Assembly: GCA_903883965.1 (NCBI GenBank)
Contig: CAISCU010000005.1
Span: 90,818 to 145,068, forward strand
Source: an uncultured Bacteroidota bacterium
Lineage (GTDB): Bacteria; Bacteroidota; Bacteroidia; UKL13-3
DNA: 54,251 nt
Direction of reading: 5' to 3'
Part shown: positions 9,075 to 18,400 of the stretch, piece after piece
Position numbering within the stretch: position 1 is the stretch's first letter
Layout: every line of letters begins with the position of its first letter
Made by a program: the position numbers and the translations under genes
The notes under the pieces: model-generated
Database searches by the model: none
Seen by the model: the letters and a program-made list of their open reading frames with translations, nothing else
Told to the model about the DNA's origin: nothing

Positions 9075-10109
9075 ATGTTTGAAAATGCTTCAAGAACGGA
9101 ATTGTCCTCAATAGGCGAATTTGGCTTAATTGACCACCTTACAAAAGATATTCTACTTCAACAAAATACAGTTAAAGGTGTTGGTGATGATGCAGCGGTA
9201 ATAGACCAAGGAAATGGTAAATATACATTGGTTTCAACCGATATGTTAATTGAAGGTGTTCACTTTGACTTGAGCTATTTTCCTCTGAAACATTTAGGTT
9301 ATAAAGCCATTACTACCAACCTGAGTGATATTTATGCTATGAACGGCACACCCAAACAAGTAACAGTTTCAGTAGGATTGTCAAACAGATTCTCGCTTGA
9401 AGCAGTTGAAGAACTCTATGCAGGTATTCGATTGGCTTGTAACCAATATAAAATTGATTTAGTAGGTGGCGATACGGCAACAGCTAAACAAGGTTTGTTC
9501 ATTAGTGTAACAGCTATAGGTGAAGTGGAGTCTAATAAAATTGTATACAGAAGTGGCGCTAAACCCCTTGAACTGGTTGTTGTAACGGGCGATTTAGGTG
9601 CTGCCTATTGTGGCTATCAAGTGCTGGAAAGAGAAAAGCGCATTTTCTTAGACAATCCAAATGCGCAACCGGATTTAGCCGGTTACGATTATATCATTGA
9701 AAGACAATTAAAGCCTGAGGCCAGAAAAGACATTGTTGCCTTGTTAGAAAATTTAGGTGTGAATCCTACTTCCATGATTGATATCAGCGATGGTCTAGCC
9801 TCAGAATGTTTCCATTTGGCTAAACAATCAGATGTAGGCATTACACTTTACGAAGAAAAAGTTCCCATTGATCCTACTACCTATAATTTTGCAAGAGAAC
9901 TAGAATTAGACCCAATTTTAACTGCCTTAAGTGGTGGTGAAGATTACGAATTGCTCATGACCATAACTCAACAAGATTATACCAAAATTGAAAACCATCC
10001 AGACTTTACAGTGATTGGGTTTGTTACTGAATCAACAGAGGGGATGAATTTGATTTCAAAAGGAGGCCAAAAGCACCCTTTAAAAGCACAAGGCTGGAAG
10101 GCATTTTAA
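9075..10109 (+). CDS. thiL: Thiamine-monophosphate kinase
   Basis: This 344-residue protein starts at ATG 9075; the open frame reaches back to 9030, but that part overlaps the terminator region and resembles no ThiL N-terminus. ThiL phosphorylates thiamine monophosphate to thiamine diphosphate with ATP, in the cytoplasm. Visible ThiL features are the SIGEFGLIDHL opening, GVGDDAAV at residues 35-42 (Mg/ATP-binding aspartates), STDMLIEGVHF at 54-64, the VGGDTA motif, TGDLGAAYCG and DISDGLASE. The length fits the family (320-350). No other thiamin genes are adjacent. It is isolated from the upstream operon by the terminator at 9028, and its own stop lies 43 bases before the PorV-like gene, with which it may be co-transcribed. 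Confidence 0.95.
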   Translation: MFENASRTELSSIGEFGLIDHLTKDILLQQNTVKGVGDDAAVIDQGNGKYTLVSTDMLIEGVHFDLSYFPLKHLGYKAITTNLSDIYAMNGTPKQVTVSVGLSNRFSLEAVEELYAGIRLACNQYKIDLVGGDTATAKQGLFISVTAIGEVESNKIVYRSGAKPLELVVVTGDLGAAYCGYQVLEREKRIFLDNPNAQPDLAGYDYIIERQLKPEARKDIVALLENLGVNPTSMIDISDGLASECFHLAKQSDVGITLYEEKVPIDPTTYNFARELELDPILTALSGGEDYELLMTITQQDYTKIENHPDFTVIGFVTESTEGMNLISKGGQKHPLKAQGWKAF

Positions 10110-10152
10110 TTTCGTGTATTTATTGCTAAGAATGTTTATTTTGCAGTTTCCA

Positions 10153-11154
10153 ATGCGCATATTTGTCATAGTTTGTTTGCTTTTAAATTGTGTGATTACA
10201 ACCAATGCACAATTGCTACCTACGTTCGGTAATTCAAGAACTGGTGCAACTGGTATGCAGTTTTTAAAAGTTGTTCCTGATGCCCGTTCATCTGCAATGG
10301 GTGGTGCTGTAGTTGGCATTAGTAATGATGCCTCTGCTATGTTTTGGAATCCATCTGCAATTACCCAAACTGATTCAGCCAAATCAAGTTATTTATTGGC
10401 ACATACTTATTACACTGCAGCCAGTACATTGAGTATGGCAGCTGTTACATTTAAAATGGGTACACTGAGTAGATTGGGTGTTCAAGCTTTGTCTATGAAT
10501 TATCCAAAAATGGAAGAGACAACCGAGTTGCAGCCATATGGAACAGGAAGAACTGTCAATTTAAGCAATACCTTGCTAGGTGTTACTTATGCTAAAATTT
10601 TAACAGATCATTTTGGTTTTGGAGTAAGTAGTAAATGGGCGCACGAAGCCATCGGTGATGTACAAACAAATATGGTTTTATTTGATTTGGGTTTAACGTA
10701 TGATATTGGTATTAAAAATGCACGCTTTGGAGTTGCGTTTTCAAATTTTGGAATGAATGTCAATCCAGAAGGCCAGGTTCAAATGGTGAATTTATCTGGT
10801 AACCAAATTAAAACAAGTTTTGGCGAAATTTCAGCACCTGGGATGTTCAGAATTGGTGGTGCTTTTGACCCAATACATACCCCTGTAAATAAATTGACAT
10901 TGGCCATGCAATTGAACCATCCAACCGACAACAATGAAAGTTTAGCTATAGGCACAGAATACGCATACAGGTCTATACTTTATGGAAGAGCAGGCTGGGA
11001 ATTGGCAACTGATGAAGGTAGTTCATTCCCATCGACTGGACTTGGCGTTCAGCTTCCAAGAAAATTTGGCGCATTCAGAGTAGATTATAGTTTGGTCAAT
11101 AGAACCAGAATGGGCAACATGCATAGAATTACTTTAATTGTAAAATTGTTTTAA
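10153..11154 (+). CDS. PorV/PorQ family outer-membrane beta-barrel protein
   Basis: This 333-residue protein starts at ATG 10153, which gives a compact signal peptide (MRIFVIVCLLLNCVITTNA, then Q). In-frame GTG 10114 and ATG 10132 are alternatives that would bury that peptide. The mature start, with FLKVVPDARSSAMGGA and NDASAMFWNPSAI, is the signature of the PorV/PorQ (UPF0164) group, whose members form FadL-like barrels. PorV is the T9SS shuttle that carries cargo from the translocon to the attachment complex; paralogues can be cargo-specific. The rest is alternating barrel strands ending in HRITLIVKLF with a terminal aromatic. It is followed after 3 bases by a lipoprotein gene, so the two are probably co-expressed. 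Whether this is the true PorV or a paralogue cannot be decided from the window. Confidence 0.8.
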   Translation: MRIFVIVCLLLNCVITTNAQLLPTFGNSRTGATGMQFLKVVPDARSSAMGGAVVGISNDASAMFWNPSAITQTDSAKSSYLLAHTYYTAASTLSMAAVTFKMGTLSRLGVQALSMNYPKMEETTELQPYGTGRTVNLSNTLLGVTYAKILTDHFGFGVSSKWAHEAIGDVQTNMVLFDLGLTYDIGIKNARFGVAFSNFGMNVNPEGQVQMVNLSGNQIKTSFGEISAPGMFRIGGAFDPIHTPVNKLTLAMQLNHPTDNNESLAIGTEYAYRSILYGRAGWELATDEGSSFPSTGLGVQLPRKFGAFRVDYSLVNRTRMGNMHRITLIVKLF

Positions 11155-11157
11155 CGT

Positions 11158-12420
11158 ATGAAAAGAATTCTAGTTTTATTTTTTATTGGAATGGCTTTTT
11201 TGCTTTCATCTTGCAGCTTCTTGGGAGATAAAAACAACAATACGGCAAAAGATGTTCTTGCCAAAGGCAGTATTGACCCTAACTATGGATTAAACAATGT
11301 GGGTTATGTGCCTGTTTACCCATTTATCAACAATGTCAATAAACCACTCGATATATTTTACGGGTACGACGAATTGATTTACGTAGTTGTAGACAATGAT
11401 GAAACAACCATAGAAGACAACGAAGTGCTGGTGTTTGATCAAAAAACTACCCTGAGTTTTAGAATGGTGATACCTGGAGCTACCGATATAACTCAAGACA
11501 GGCGTTTACATTGTTATGTAACAGGTAGGTATTACCCTGATAAGCAAAATTCGCCTGATTTAAATTTGGCAGCTGTTTATCACATGACAGGCTTAGGTTC
11601 AGGTCAGTTACAATTCTTAGATACATTGAAACATTTTCAGTGTGATGAAAGTAGAAGAAATACTTCATTTAGAGGTACAGATGATGAAGCAGTTAGGTTT
11701 ACTGGTTTAGCTACTTTGTTTGATAATACCTTATATGTTTCAAGAACTGGTCCAAGAAATGATGTCAATAGCACAAACAGACCCGATAATGGTATTTTAA
11801 TTTTTTCTCCTGAAGGTGAAAACATCGGTTTTACCAATGGATTAAACACAAACGAATCCAGTATAAAATCGGTGGTTGGGGTAAGTGCAATTGCAACTTT
11901 AGCTGCTCCTCCACAACGCATTTCAGGAATTAGCACATCTAAAAACTTTTTCATGGCATTGGGAGAAAACCAACAAGCCAATTTAGAATACAGGGCATTG
12001 AGTATTCAGGTAGTTCAGGACCCAGATTTGGGTTTAATATATCAGGAGAATGCCAATTTTTTAAACTTTGATTATACCAAAGCAGACCGCTTTATGTATG
12101 AAAGCAATCGCTTTAAAAAACCAGAAGATATTTACGCTTCACCTTCAGAAAACGGCTATATTTTTGTAACCGATAGTGAAACAGATTCGCTGTATGTATT
12201 TACCAGTCTTGGATTCGAAGGTATCAACCCACCAGCTAATTCAAACTTTAAAAAACAAGTTGTTGTATCTTTTGGAGGAAGCGGTAAAGATGGTTCAGCA
12301 AGTGGCCCGTATAATTTTAAAAATCCAACAGGCGTTTGTTATTTTAACAGAACAATTTTTGTGTGTGACAAAGATAACAACAGGGTTTGTCGTTACCGCT
12401 TAAACTCTGATTTACAATAA
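11158..12420 (+). CDS. Beta-propeller (NHL-like) lipoprotein
   Basis: This 420-residue protein has a lipoprotein signal peptide with lipobox LLSSC and lipidated Cys19, so it should be anchored in the outer or inner membrane. The body contains blade-like segments: a DELIYVVVDNDE strand near residue 75, PEDIYASPSENGYIFVTDSETDSLYVF, and a C-terminal NHL-like blade with NPTGVCYFNRTIFVCDKDNN. The overall pattern is a six- or seven-bladed propeller of undefined ligand. It follows the PorV/PorQ-like gene after 3 bases, and its stop is only 3 bases from the stop of the convergent gene at 12424. The pairing suggests a periplasmic or surface partner of the barrel; that is inference. It is not PorZ, which lacks this lipobox architecture. 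Confidence 0.75.
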   Translation: MKRILVLFFIGMAFLLSSCSFLGDKNNNTAKDVLAKGSIDPNYGLNNVGYVPVYPFINNVNKPLDIFYGYDELIYVVVDNDETTIEDNEVLVFDQKTTLSFRMVIPGATDITQDRRLHCYVTGRYYPDKQNSPDLNLAAVYHMTGLGSGQLQFLDTLKHFQCDESRRNTSFRGTDDEAVRFTGLATLFDNTLYVSRTGPRNDVNSTNRPDNGILIFSPEGENIGFTNGLNTNESSIKSVVGVSAIATLAAPPQRISGISTSKNFFMALGENQQANLEYRALSIQVVQDPDLGLIYQENANFLNFDYTKADRFMYESNRFKKPEDIYASPSENGYIFVTDSETDSLYVFTSLGFEGINPPANSNFKKQVVVSFGGSGKDGSASGPYNFKNPTGVCYFNRTIFVCDKDNNRVCRYRLNSDLQ

Positions 12421-12423
12421 TAA

Positions 12424-13422
12424 CTAGGCTTGGTGCCTTCTTTGTAACAATTGTTTGAGCTCTGAAACCAATGGGTTTGATTGCGAATTCCAGTTAAACT
12501 GTATGGCCAATTCATTAAAAAGCTTCATCCCTGCTTCTAAATTTACCGCCTGATTTAACTTGTCAATTGCTTTGGCATATTCAACCACATTTTCTCCGAA
12601 TAATTGATTGACAAACGCAATTTTTTTGTTCAAACCAATTTCTGTTTTCATGTTTTCAATGGGCGCATCAATTGATTTTTCAACGATTGGATTGTTTTGT
12701 AAAGTTACGCTTTCAGCCAAGCGGTCATTGAAACTAGGGTCAGCAGGAGCAATACTCTCATTGAAACTGATTTTTTTAACAGGATCAGGATCTGGCATAA
12801 CCGTTTTTTGAATGCGCTTATTTTCAACAGCCTTGTCTATATTAAATTCAGGAGGTGTAATGATAGTTTGGTTAGTTTGAATAGGGGCTGTAGCTTGTAT
12901 TTTTACTTCAGGTTCAATTGTAACGGGTGCTACAATAACAGGTGTTTCAATTGCAATTTCAGCTGTTTTTTCTAATTCGTTTAATGTGGCTTTTTCAATA
13001 TTAATTTGTTTGATGAACTCATTAAATGACTGTTGAATTGGGCTATTTTCTGCTTGGGTTTCAGGACCAATTTCAATTTCAGGTTCTGGCAGTTCAATGC
13101 TTGTTTGAATTGCAATAACAGGTTCAATAGTTGCTTTGTGCACCTCTGGTTCAGGTATTTCAATAGGAGGTTCAGGCGTTTCTTCTAGAATAGCTTCTAT
13201 AGGAGTTACACTAACTGGAACGGCTTCAGGGCTTTCCATTTTAATAACTTCAATTGAAGTTTCAGAAGTTTTGAGTTTTAAAATCAATTCAAACAATTCT
13301 ATGCAGTTTTTCTTGATTAACTCTTTTTCAATGGCATTGAGTTCTCCGTTTAATTGTTGAATGGCTAATTGCAAATCTTCTGACTTGCCTTTTATAGTAC
13401 TGATTAATTGTATTGAGTTCAT
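12424..13422 (-). CDS. Pro/Glu-rich cytoplasmic protein of unknown function
   Basis: This 332-residue protein has no signal peptide or transmembrane helix. Residues 1-60 are predicted helical (KGKSEDLQLAIQQLNGELNAIEKEL). Residues ~65-240 are low-complexity and rich in Pro, Glu, Ile and Val (repeated PEPE/IETP-like runs), probably disordered. The last ~75 residues are a compact helical domain (LNKKIAFVNQLFGENVVEYAKAIDKLN through LVSELKQLLQRRH) of a type I have seen at the C-terminus of uncharacterised Bacteroidota proteins. It is transcribed away from tdk and ends against the propeller lipoprotein gene. The function is not recognised; the helix-linker-helix layout would suit a scaffold or tether. 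Confidence 0.7.
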   Translation of the reverse strand: MNSIQLISTIKGKSEDLQLAIQQLNGELNAIEKELIKKNCIELFELILKLKTSETSIEVIKMESPEAVPVSVTPIEAILEETPEPPIEIPEPEVHKATIEPVIAIQTSIELPEPEIEIGPETQAENSPIQQSFNEFIKQINIEKATLNELEKTAEIAIETPVIVAPVTIEPEVKIQATAPIQTNQTIITPPEFNIDKAVENKRIQKTVMPDPDPVKKISFNESIAPADPSFNDRLAESVTLQNNPIVEKSIDAPIENMKTEIGLNKKIAFVNQLFGENVVEYAKAIDKLNQAVNLEAGMKLFNELAIQFNWNSQSNPLVSELKQLLQRRHQA

Positions 13423-13480
13423 AGAAAAATTGATCTACACAAATTTTAAAAAACTTATTTAGTATTAATTAACATTTTTA

Positions 13481-13509
13481 GTTGGGCAGTGGCCAATTTA
13501 GTATATTCG
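13481..13509 (+). promoter_or_regulatory. Candidate promoter of tdk
   Basis: GTTG at 13481-13484 and TATATTCG at 13502-13509 are spaced by 17 bases. The second box differs from the Bacteroidota TAnnTTTG by one base. It lies 16 bases upstream of the tdk ATG. Confidence 0.5.
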
Positions 13510-13525
13510 CTAATCGTTAACTAAA

Positions 13526-14125
13526 ATGTCAGAAGATTTATTCATAGAGCCAAGGTATGCTGTGCAACACCGTAAAGGTTGGGTTGAGGTTATATGTGGA
13601 TCTATGTTTTCTGGTAAAACAGAAGAGTTAATTAGGCGCTTAAACAGAGCAAAAATTGCAGGTCAGTCGGTAGAAATTTTTAAACCTGCTGTAGATACCA
13701 GATACGACGAAACTGCTGTTGTATCTCACAACGACAATGCAATACCATCAAGTCCAATCAATAGCTCATTGAATATTCTGCTCATGAGAAACCAAGCAAC
13801 AGTTGTTGGAATTGATGAGGCTCAGTTTTTTGACAATGAGTTGGTTTATGTGTGTGAAACACTTGCCGAGCAAGGTGTTCGTGTAATTGTAGCCGGATTA
13901 GACATGGATTATTTAGGTAAACCTTTTGGTCCAATGCCTCATTTAATGGCAGTTGCGGAGTATGTTACTAAAGTTCATGCTATTTGTATGGTTTGTGGTG
14001 ATTTGGCAACGCATTCTTTCCGCAAACATACCGATCAAAGTTTAATCATGTTAGGAGAGAAAGACACCTATGAAGCCAGATGCAGGCATTGTTTTCAGGT
14101 GGGGATGCAGGATATTGAAATTTAA
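13526..14125 (+). CDS. tdk: Thymidine kinase
   Basis: This 199-residue type II thymidine kinase phosphorylates thymidine to dTMP with ATP (pyrimidine salvage, cytoplasm). The Walker A loop is GSMFSGKTEE at residues 25-34. The Walker B-like DEAQFF segment follows mid-protein, and AGLDMDYLGKPFGPMPHL is the typical lasso region. Four cysteines in two pairs (CMVCGD and CRHC) form the structural zinc site. Length and motif order match bacterial TK1-like enzymes. The ATG at 13526 is supported by a nearby promoter-like element. It is monocistronic as far as can be seen: a 110-base gap separates it from the glycosyltransferase. It shares a salvage theme with the cdd-ade pair at 47632, although these are distant. 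Confidence 0.96.
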   Translation: MSEDLFIEPRYAVQHRKGWVEVICGSMFSGKTEELIRRLNRAKIAGQSVEIFKPAVDTRYDETAVVSHNDNAIPSSPINSSLNILLMRNQATVVGIDEAQFFDNELVYVCETLAEQGVRVIVAGLDMDYLGKPFGPMPHLMAVAEYVTKVHAICMVCGDLATHSFRKHTDQSLIMLGEKDTYEARCRHCFQVGMQDIEI

Positions 14126-14155
14126 TCAGCCAAACAATAAACCGAGTCAAATACC

Positions 14156-14184
14156 TTGTAAATAGTCAAATTATAGTTAATTTG
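14156..14184 (+). promoter_or_regulatory. Weak candidate promoter of the glycosyltransferase gene
   Basis: TTG at 14156-14158 is followed after 18 bases by TTAATTTG at 14177-14184, one mismatch from TAnnTTTG. The start codon is 51 bases further on. Confidence 0.35.
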
Positions 14185-14235
14185 TAAAAGAATCAGGCAT
14201 TCTAAAAAAGAAAACACGAAACACAACCTTTCAAC

Positions 14236-15468
14236 ATGCTACCAGAGTACGATGTATTTATGTTCGGATTAACAAGAAGTGAGTTTTCGCTTTCTTCAGT
14301 ATCTGTTGCATGGGCTAAAGAATGGGCCAAAACCAATAGGGTATTTTACATTGATAGGCCCTATTCTTTGCGTGACATGTTAACTAAAATTGATGACGCC
14401 TCTTTCAGAGATAAATTTTCTGCCCTCTTTCTAGGAGAAAATATATACAGAGAAATTAAATTTCCCACAGTTTCTTTTACGCAGGTTACGCCCAGAATTA
14501 CCCTGCCAATTAACTTTTTACCGGAGGGTAATTTGTATAATTATTTGAATCAATTGAATAACAAAGTGATTGAAGAAGTAATTAAAAAAGTCATCAAAGA
14601 TTATGACGTTAAAAATTACATTTTTTTCAATTCATTTTGCCCAGTAACAAGCCCTATCATTTCAAAAAAAATACAGCCACAACCTTTGGCAAATATTTAC
14701 CAATCTTTAGATGAGATCAGTCAAGAAAGGTATATAGCTAGGCATGGTATCAATGCAGAATACAACGCCATGAGATTGTGTGACATTGCAATTGGTACTT
14801 CAACTGGTTTGTGTGACAGGCATGCCCGTGAAAACAATAGAGAGGTTCATTTATTGGCAAATGCTGCAGATTTTGATGTGTTTGAAAATGCAATCAATAA
14901 GGATTTACCAAAGCCGGCAGAATTTGAATCGGTAACCAAACCCATTATTTTATATACCGGCCATTACAGTGACTTGAGAATGGATCATGAACTGGTTAAA
15001 AGAATAACCAAAGCTTTTTCTGATGCTGATGTATATTTTGTGGGCACATACGAGAAAAAAGACCTCATCAATCATGGGTTGCATACTATACCCAATTTAT
15101 ATTTTGTTGGGTCAAAACCAATAGAAAGTCTTCCGGCTTTTTTAAAACATGCCAAGGTTGCCATTATTCCATACGAAACTAACGAGCTAACTAAGGGCAT
15201 TTATCCGCTTAAAATAAATGAATACCTGGCTTCAGGTATACCTTGTGTTTCTACCAGTTTTTCAAATGATATCAGAAGCTTTGAAGGCTTGATTTACATT
15301 TCAAACAGCCATGATGAGTTTATTGAAAATATTCAGAAAGCCATGGAGGAAAATACTGCCGATAAATTGTCGGAGCGAATTGCCCATGCAAGAGAAAATT
15401 CATGGAGAACACGCATTCAGAAATTAGAATCTATTATTGCCTCTTTTGTTGCAGGAGAAAAAGTTTAG
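14236..15468 (+). CDS. GT-B fold glycosyltransferase (family 4/1-like)
   Basis: This 410-residue cytoplasmic protein lacks a signal peptide. The N-terminal half (YDVFMFGLTRSEFSLSSVSVAWAKEW) resembles the acceptor domain of TuaH-like glycosyltransferases. The C-terminal half is the nucleotide-sugar domain, with PIILYTGHYSDLRMDHELVK, then ADVYFVGTYEK, then IPNLYFVGSKPIESLPAFLKHAKVAIIPY. The acidic region KINEYLASGIPCVST corresponds to the donor-binding motif of GT-B enzymes. The likely job is sugar addition to a cell-surface glycan; donor and acceptor are unknown and no polysaccharide cluster is present here. Its TAG stop (15466-15468) overlaps by 3 bases the stop of the convergent outer-membrane gene, so the two transcripts probably run into each other. 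Confidence 0.85.
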   Translation: MLPEYDVFMFGLTRSEFSLSSVSVAWAKEWAKTNRVFYIDRPYSLRDMLTKIDDASFRDKFSALFLGENIYREIKFPTVSFTQVTPRITLPINFLPEGNLYNYLNQLNNKVIEEVIKKVIKDYDVKNYIFFNSFCPVTSPIISKKIQPQPLANIYQSLDEISQERYIARHGINAEYNAMRLCDIAIGTSTGLCDRHARENNREVHLLANAADFDVFENAINKDLPKPAEFESVTKPIILYTGHYSDLRMDHELVKRITKAFSDADVYFVGTYEKKDLINHGLHTIPNLYFVGSKPIESLPAFLKHAKVAIIPYETNELTKGIYPLKINEYLASGIPCVSTSFSNDIRSFEGLIYISNSHDEFIENIQKAMEENTADKLSERIAHARENSWRTRIQKLESIIASFVAGEKV

Positions 15469-18400
15469 AAATCTAAACCCAATGCAAAATGGTAAACAGG
15501 TTTTGAATTTACCTCTGCATCTTGAATTCCCCAAGCCGTATCAAAACGCATAAAATAACCAAAAAGTTTGGTTCTTAAACCCCCACCAAATCCAGCAACC
15601 AATGGGTCTCTGACATTTATAACTTTAATTTTTAATGGAGGGTTTTCTTTGATTTTTTGGTTGAATGTATTGTCTTCACTAAATGGGTTAGATCCAACCC
15701 AAGCAGTTCCTAAATCAAAAAATGGAACCAGTTGAAAATGGTTTAAAAACTCAGAACGCAAAACTTGGTTAAAGGCGTATTGAAATATAGGAATTCTGAG
15801 TTCAGTATTTAACAAGGCATACGTGTTTCCATTGCGAATATTTTGATCAAACCCTCTGAGGTTACAAGCCAATGCCTGGAAAATATAATTTTGGTCTTGT
15901 GATGTGGCAATATCATTGTTGAATTTTGAACCAATGCCATTTTCTACCCCACCTAAATAATAAACTACTTTTCCAGGTCCATAAGAAGTATTTGCAGACA
16001 AACGGGTTGCCCAAATAATTTGCCTGTGCACCTTTTCATAATGTCTAAAATCTAAACCCAATGTATTGAGTTGTAAGGTTTGTTGTTCCAAGCTTTGGTA
16101 ATGTTCAGCAAACAATTTAAAGCGGGTACCATTGAACAAGTTTAGGCCCTTTGGAACTGTATTGTCAAAAATAAATTCAAGTTTAGCTCCTAGCCAGTTG
16201 TTTACTTGGTCGGGTATGAGTAAAGTATTTAAATTACTTGATTTGGTAATTTCGCGGTCTTGTCTGTAAAAGGTATTCAGTTTTAGACATTGAGTTGGAT
16301 TAAAAGGAATGCTGATGACATACCTGATTTCGTGTGTGAAATTTTTATAACTTAAATTCTCTGCACTACCAGCAGACCTTGTTTGTCTGTAAAACAACCA
16401 TTTCTGATCAATTTTTTGTTTGAGGTTTTCAAAGCTTGCAAAATAGTCGAAACCCTGTAAATCAAATGCAACTCGAACTCCTCCTGTAATGCGGTAGTCT
16501 TCAAATAGATCAATCATTCCAAATTTAAACATGCCATTGAGCCCCTGATTAAACAATTGCGAAGCAGCATGCCCTGTGGGTTGGTAATAGGTATTGATGA
16601 TGCTGTTGTCTATTTGAGTGACTATATTATCGGCAAAAAAGGTAATGTCATAAAACCTGGGCGCATTTATTTTTAAACTCGGTGTGAGCGTTGAATTTGT
16701 TTTAAATTTGAGTTGATTTGGATAAGCTACTCGCTTGTAGTTATGAGGGGTAAATTCATTTACAAAAAAATAAGCAGTTGTGTCTTGAGGGGTTTGATCC
16801 AATGCAGTTGTGTTGCTTGCATCTTGTTCTTCGATTGGTACATAAACTTGTAATCCTGCATGAAAAGGTTTGTCTGCTATGCCTGATTTTAAACGGAATA
16901 AGTTTGGATATGATTCTATACTCGAAGCAGCTTGTTCAATGTCTTTTTCAATTGGAGCATATTTGATAAAATACTTTTGTTGGTATTGAACAATCTCTGT
17001 TAACTGGCCGGTTTGTTTGGCAATGTCAAAGTCTAAAATATTTCGGTGGTAATTGCTCATAGGGTAAGTGTATACATCTTCTTTCATTACAATTACTGAA
17101 TCTAGTTTTGCCGCAGATTGAGAAACGAATTGGGGGCGCTCCTCCAAGTTACGGTAGCAGAGCGTTTCTGGCAAAAGAGAATCTTTTTTATAAATCAGCA
17201 ATTGGGTGTAATCATAAACCTCTTCTAGCCTACTTACATACCGGTTTACTATACCATTATAATCGCTCAAATAAGCGATGTATTGTTGGTTGTATGGTAC
17301 TGGATGCGTTTCATTGATAAAAGGAGTATTGGTGTACCTTTTTAGTTTAGGACTATAAGTGCTGACATCATAAACAAAAATGTCAAAATTGTTTTCGGTA
17401 TTGAGCTTGTTTTGGTTCTTTATACCTAATGAATCAGACAACCTATTTGAGCTAAATGCGATGGCTTCAGAATTAGCAACAAATTTAGGATCTTGATCAT
17501 CCCAAAAATCAAAAGTCAATTGCCTTTCTTTTCGGGTTGGAATATCATACAAATACAAATCTGATTGCCCTTTTCTGACTGCAGAAAATACGATTGAGCG
17601 CCCATTTTCACTGAAATCCATCCCAGTAATTTTATCAAATTTTAGGAATCTGATACTTTCTTTCTGGTGGTTTACCAAGTCTATTATCTGCATCCAAACG
17701 CTTCCCTTTTTTTCATATACATATGCAACTTTTTCGCCACCTGCTTGCCATGCCAGTACTGGAAATGAATGGTCAATAGTTAATTGGTTGTATTTGAATC
17801 CGCCTTTGAATATTTTTTTTGTTTTGCCGTTTTTGTGGTCTAATAGCCACACCTTGTATTTGCCATTTTTATTGGTTGTAAAGGCAGTAAAATTACCTTT
17901 GGGGCTGGTACTTAAATTGGGTTCAAGGTATTGCGCAATTCTTCTTTTAATTTTAAATCCGTTTTGAGGAAAATCTCTCAATAGTTCTTCCTTTTTATAG
18001 GCATCTTGGTAAAAGTTTCCCCAGTCTTTTTCAATTTCTTTGAAGGGTTTATTGAGGATATAACCAAGAGCTGTTTCGTAATTTCTAGATAAACGGGTTA
18101 AGTATATTAAATTAGAAACAAAATCGGCGTCGTTTTTTTCTATGAGAAATTTCCACATACTATGTCCAGCAAACACTTGGTCTTTCTGACAAAGTCTATT
18201 AAAGCGGTGTTTCTTTTTACTGAGTATCCAATCTTTTAATTGGTTGTCTAAATCAGAGTTCCACGGTTTGGCCAAAAATGCAGTTAGTCCGCGTATATAC
18301 CATTCTGGCAAGTTCATTAATGTGGCATTTTGAACACGTTCGGCAATAGAACCTCCATATAAAACCTCGTTTAATATTACCAATGCTAATCCTTCTTTAA

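Noticed and set aside
11158-12420. Propeller lipoprotein as PorZ of the T9SS attachment complex
   Set aside because: PorZ is a larger two-propeller protein that carries a T9SS C-terminal domain; this one has a lipobox and no such domain.
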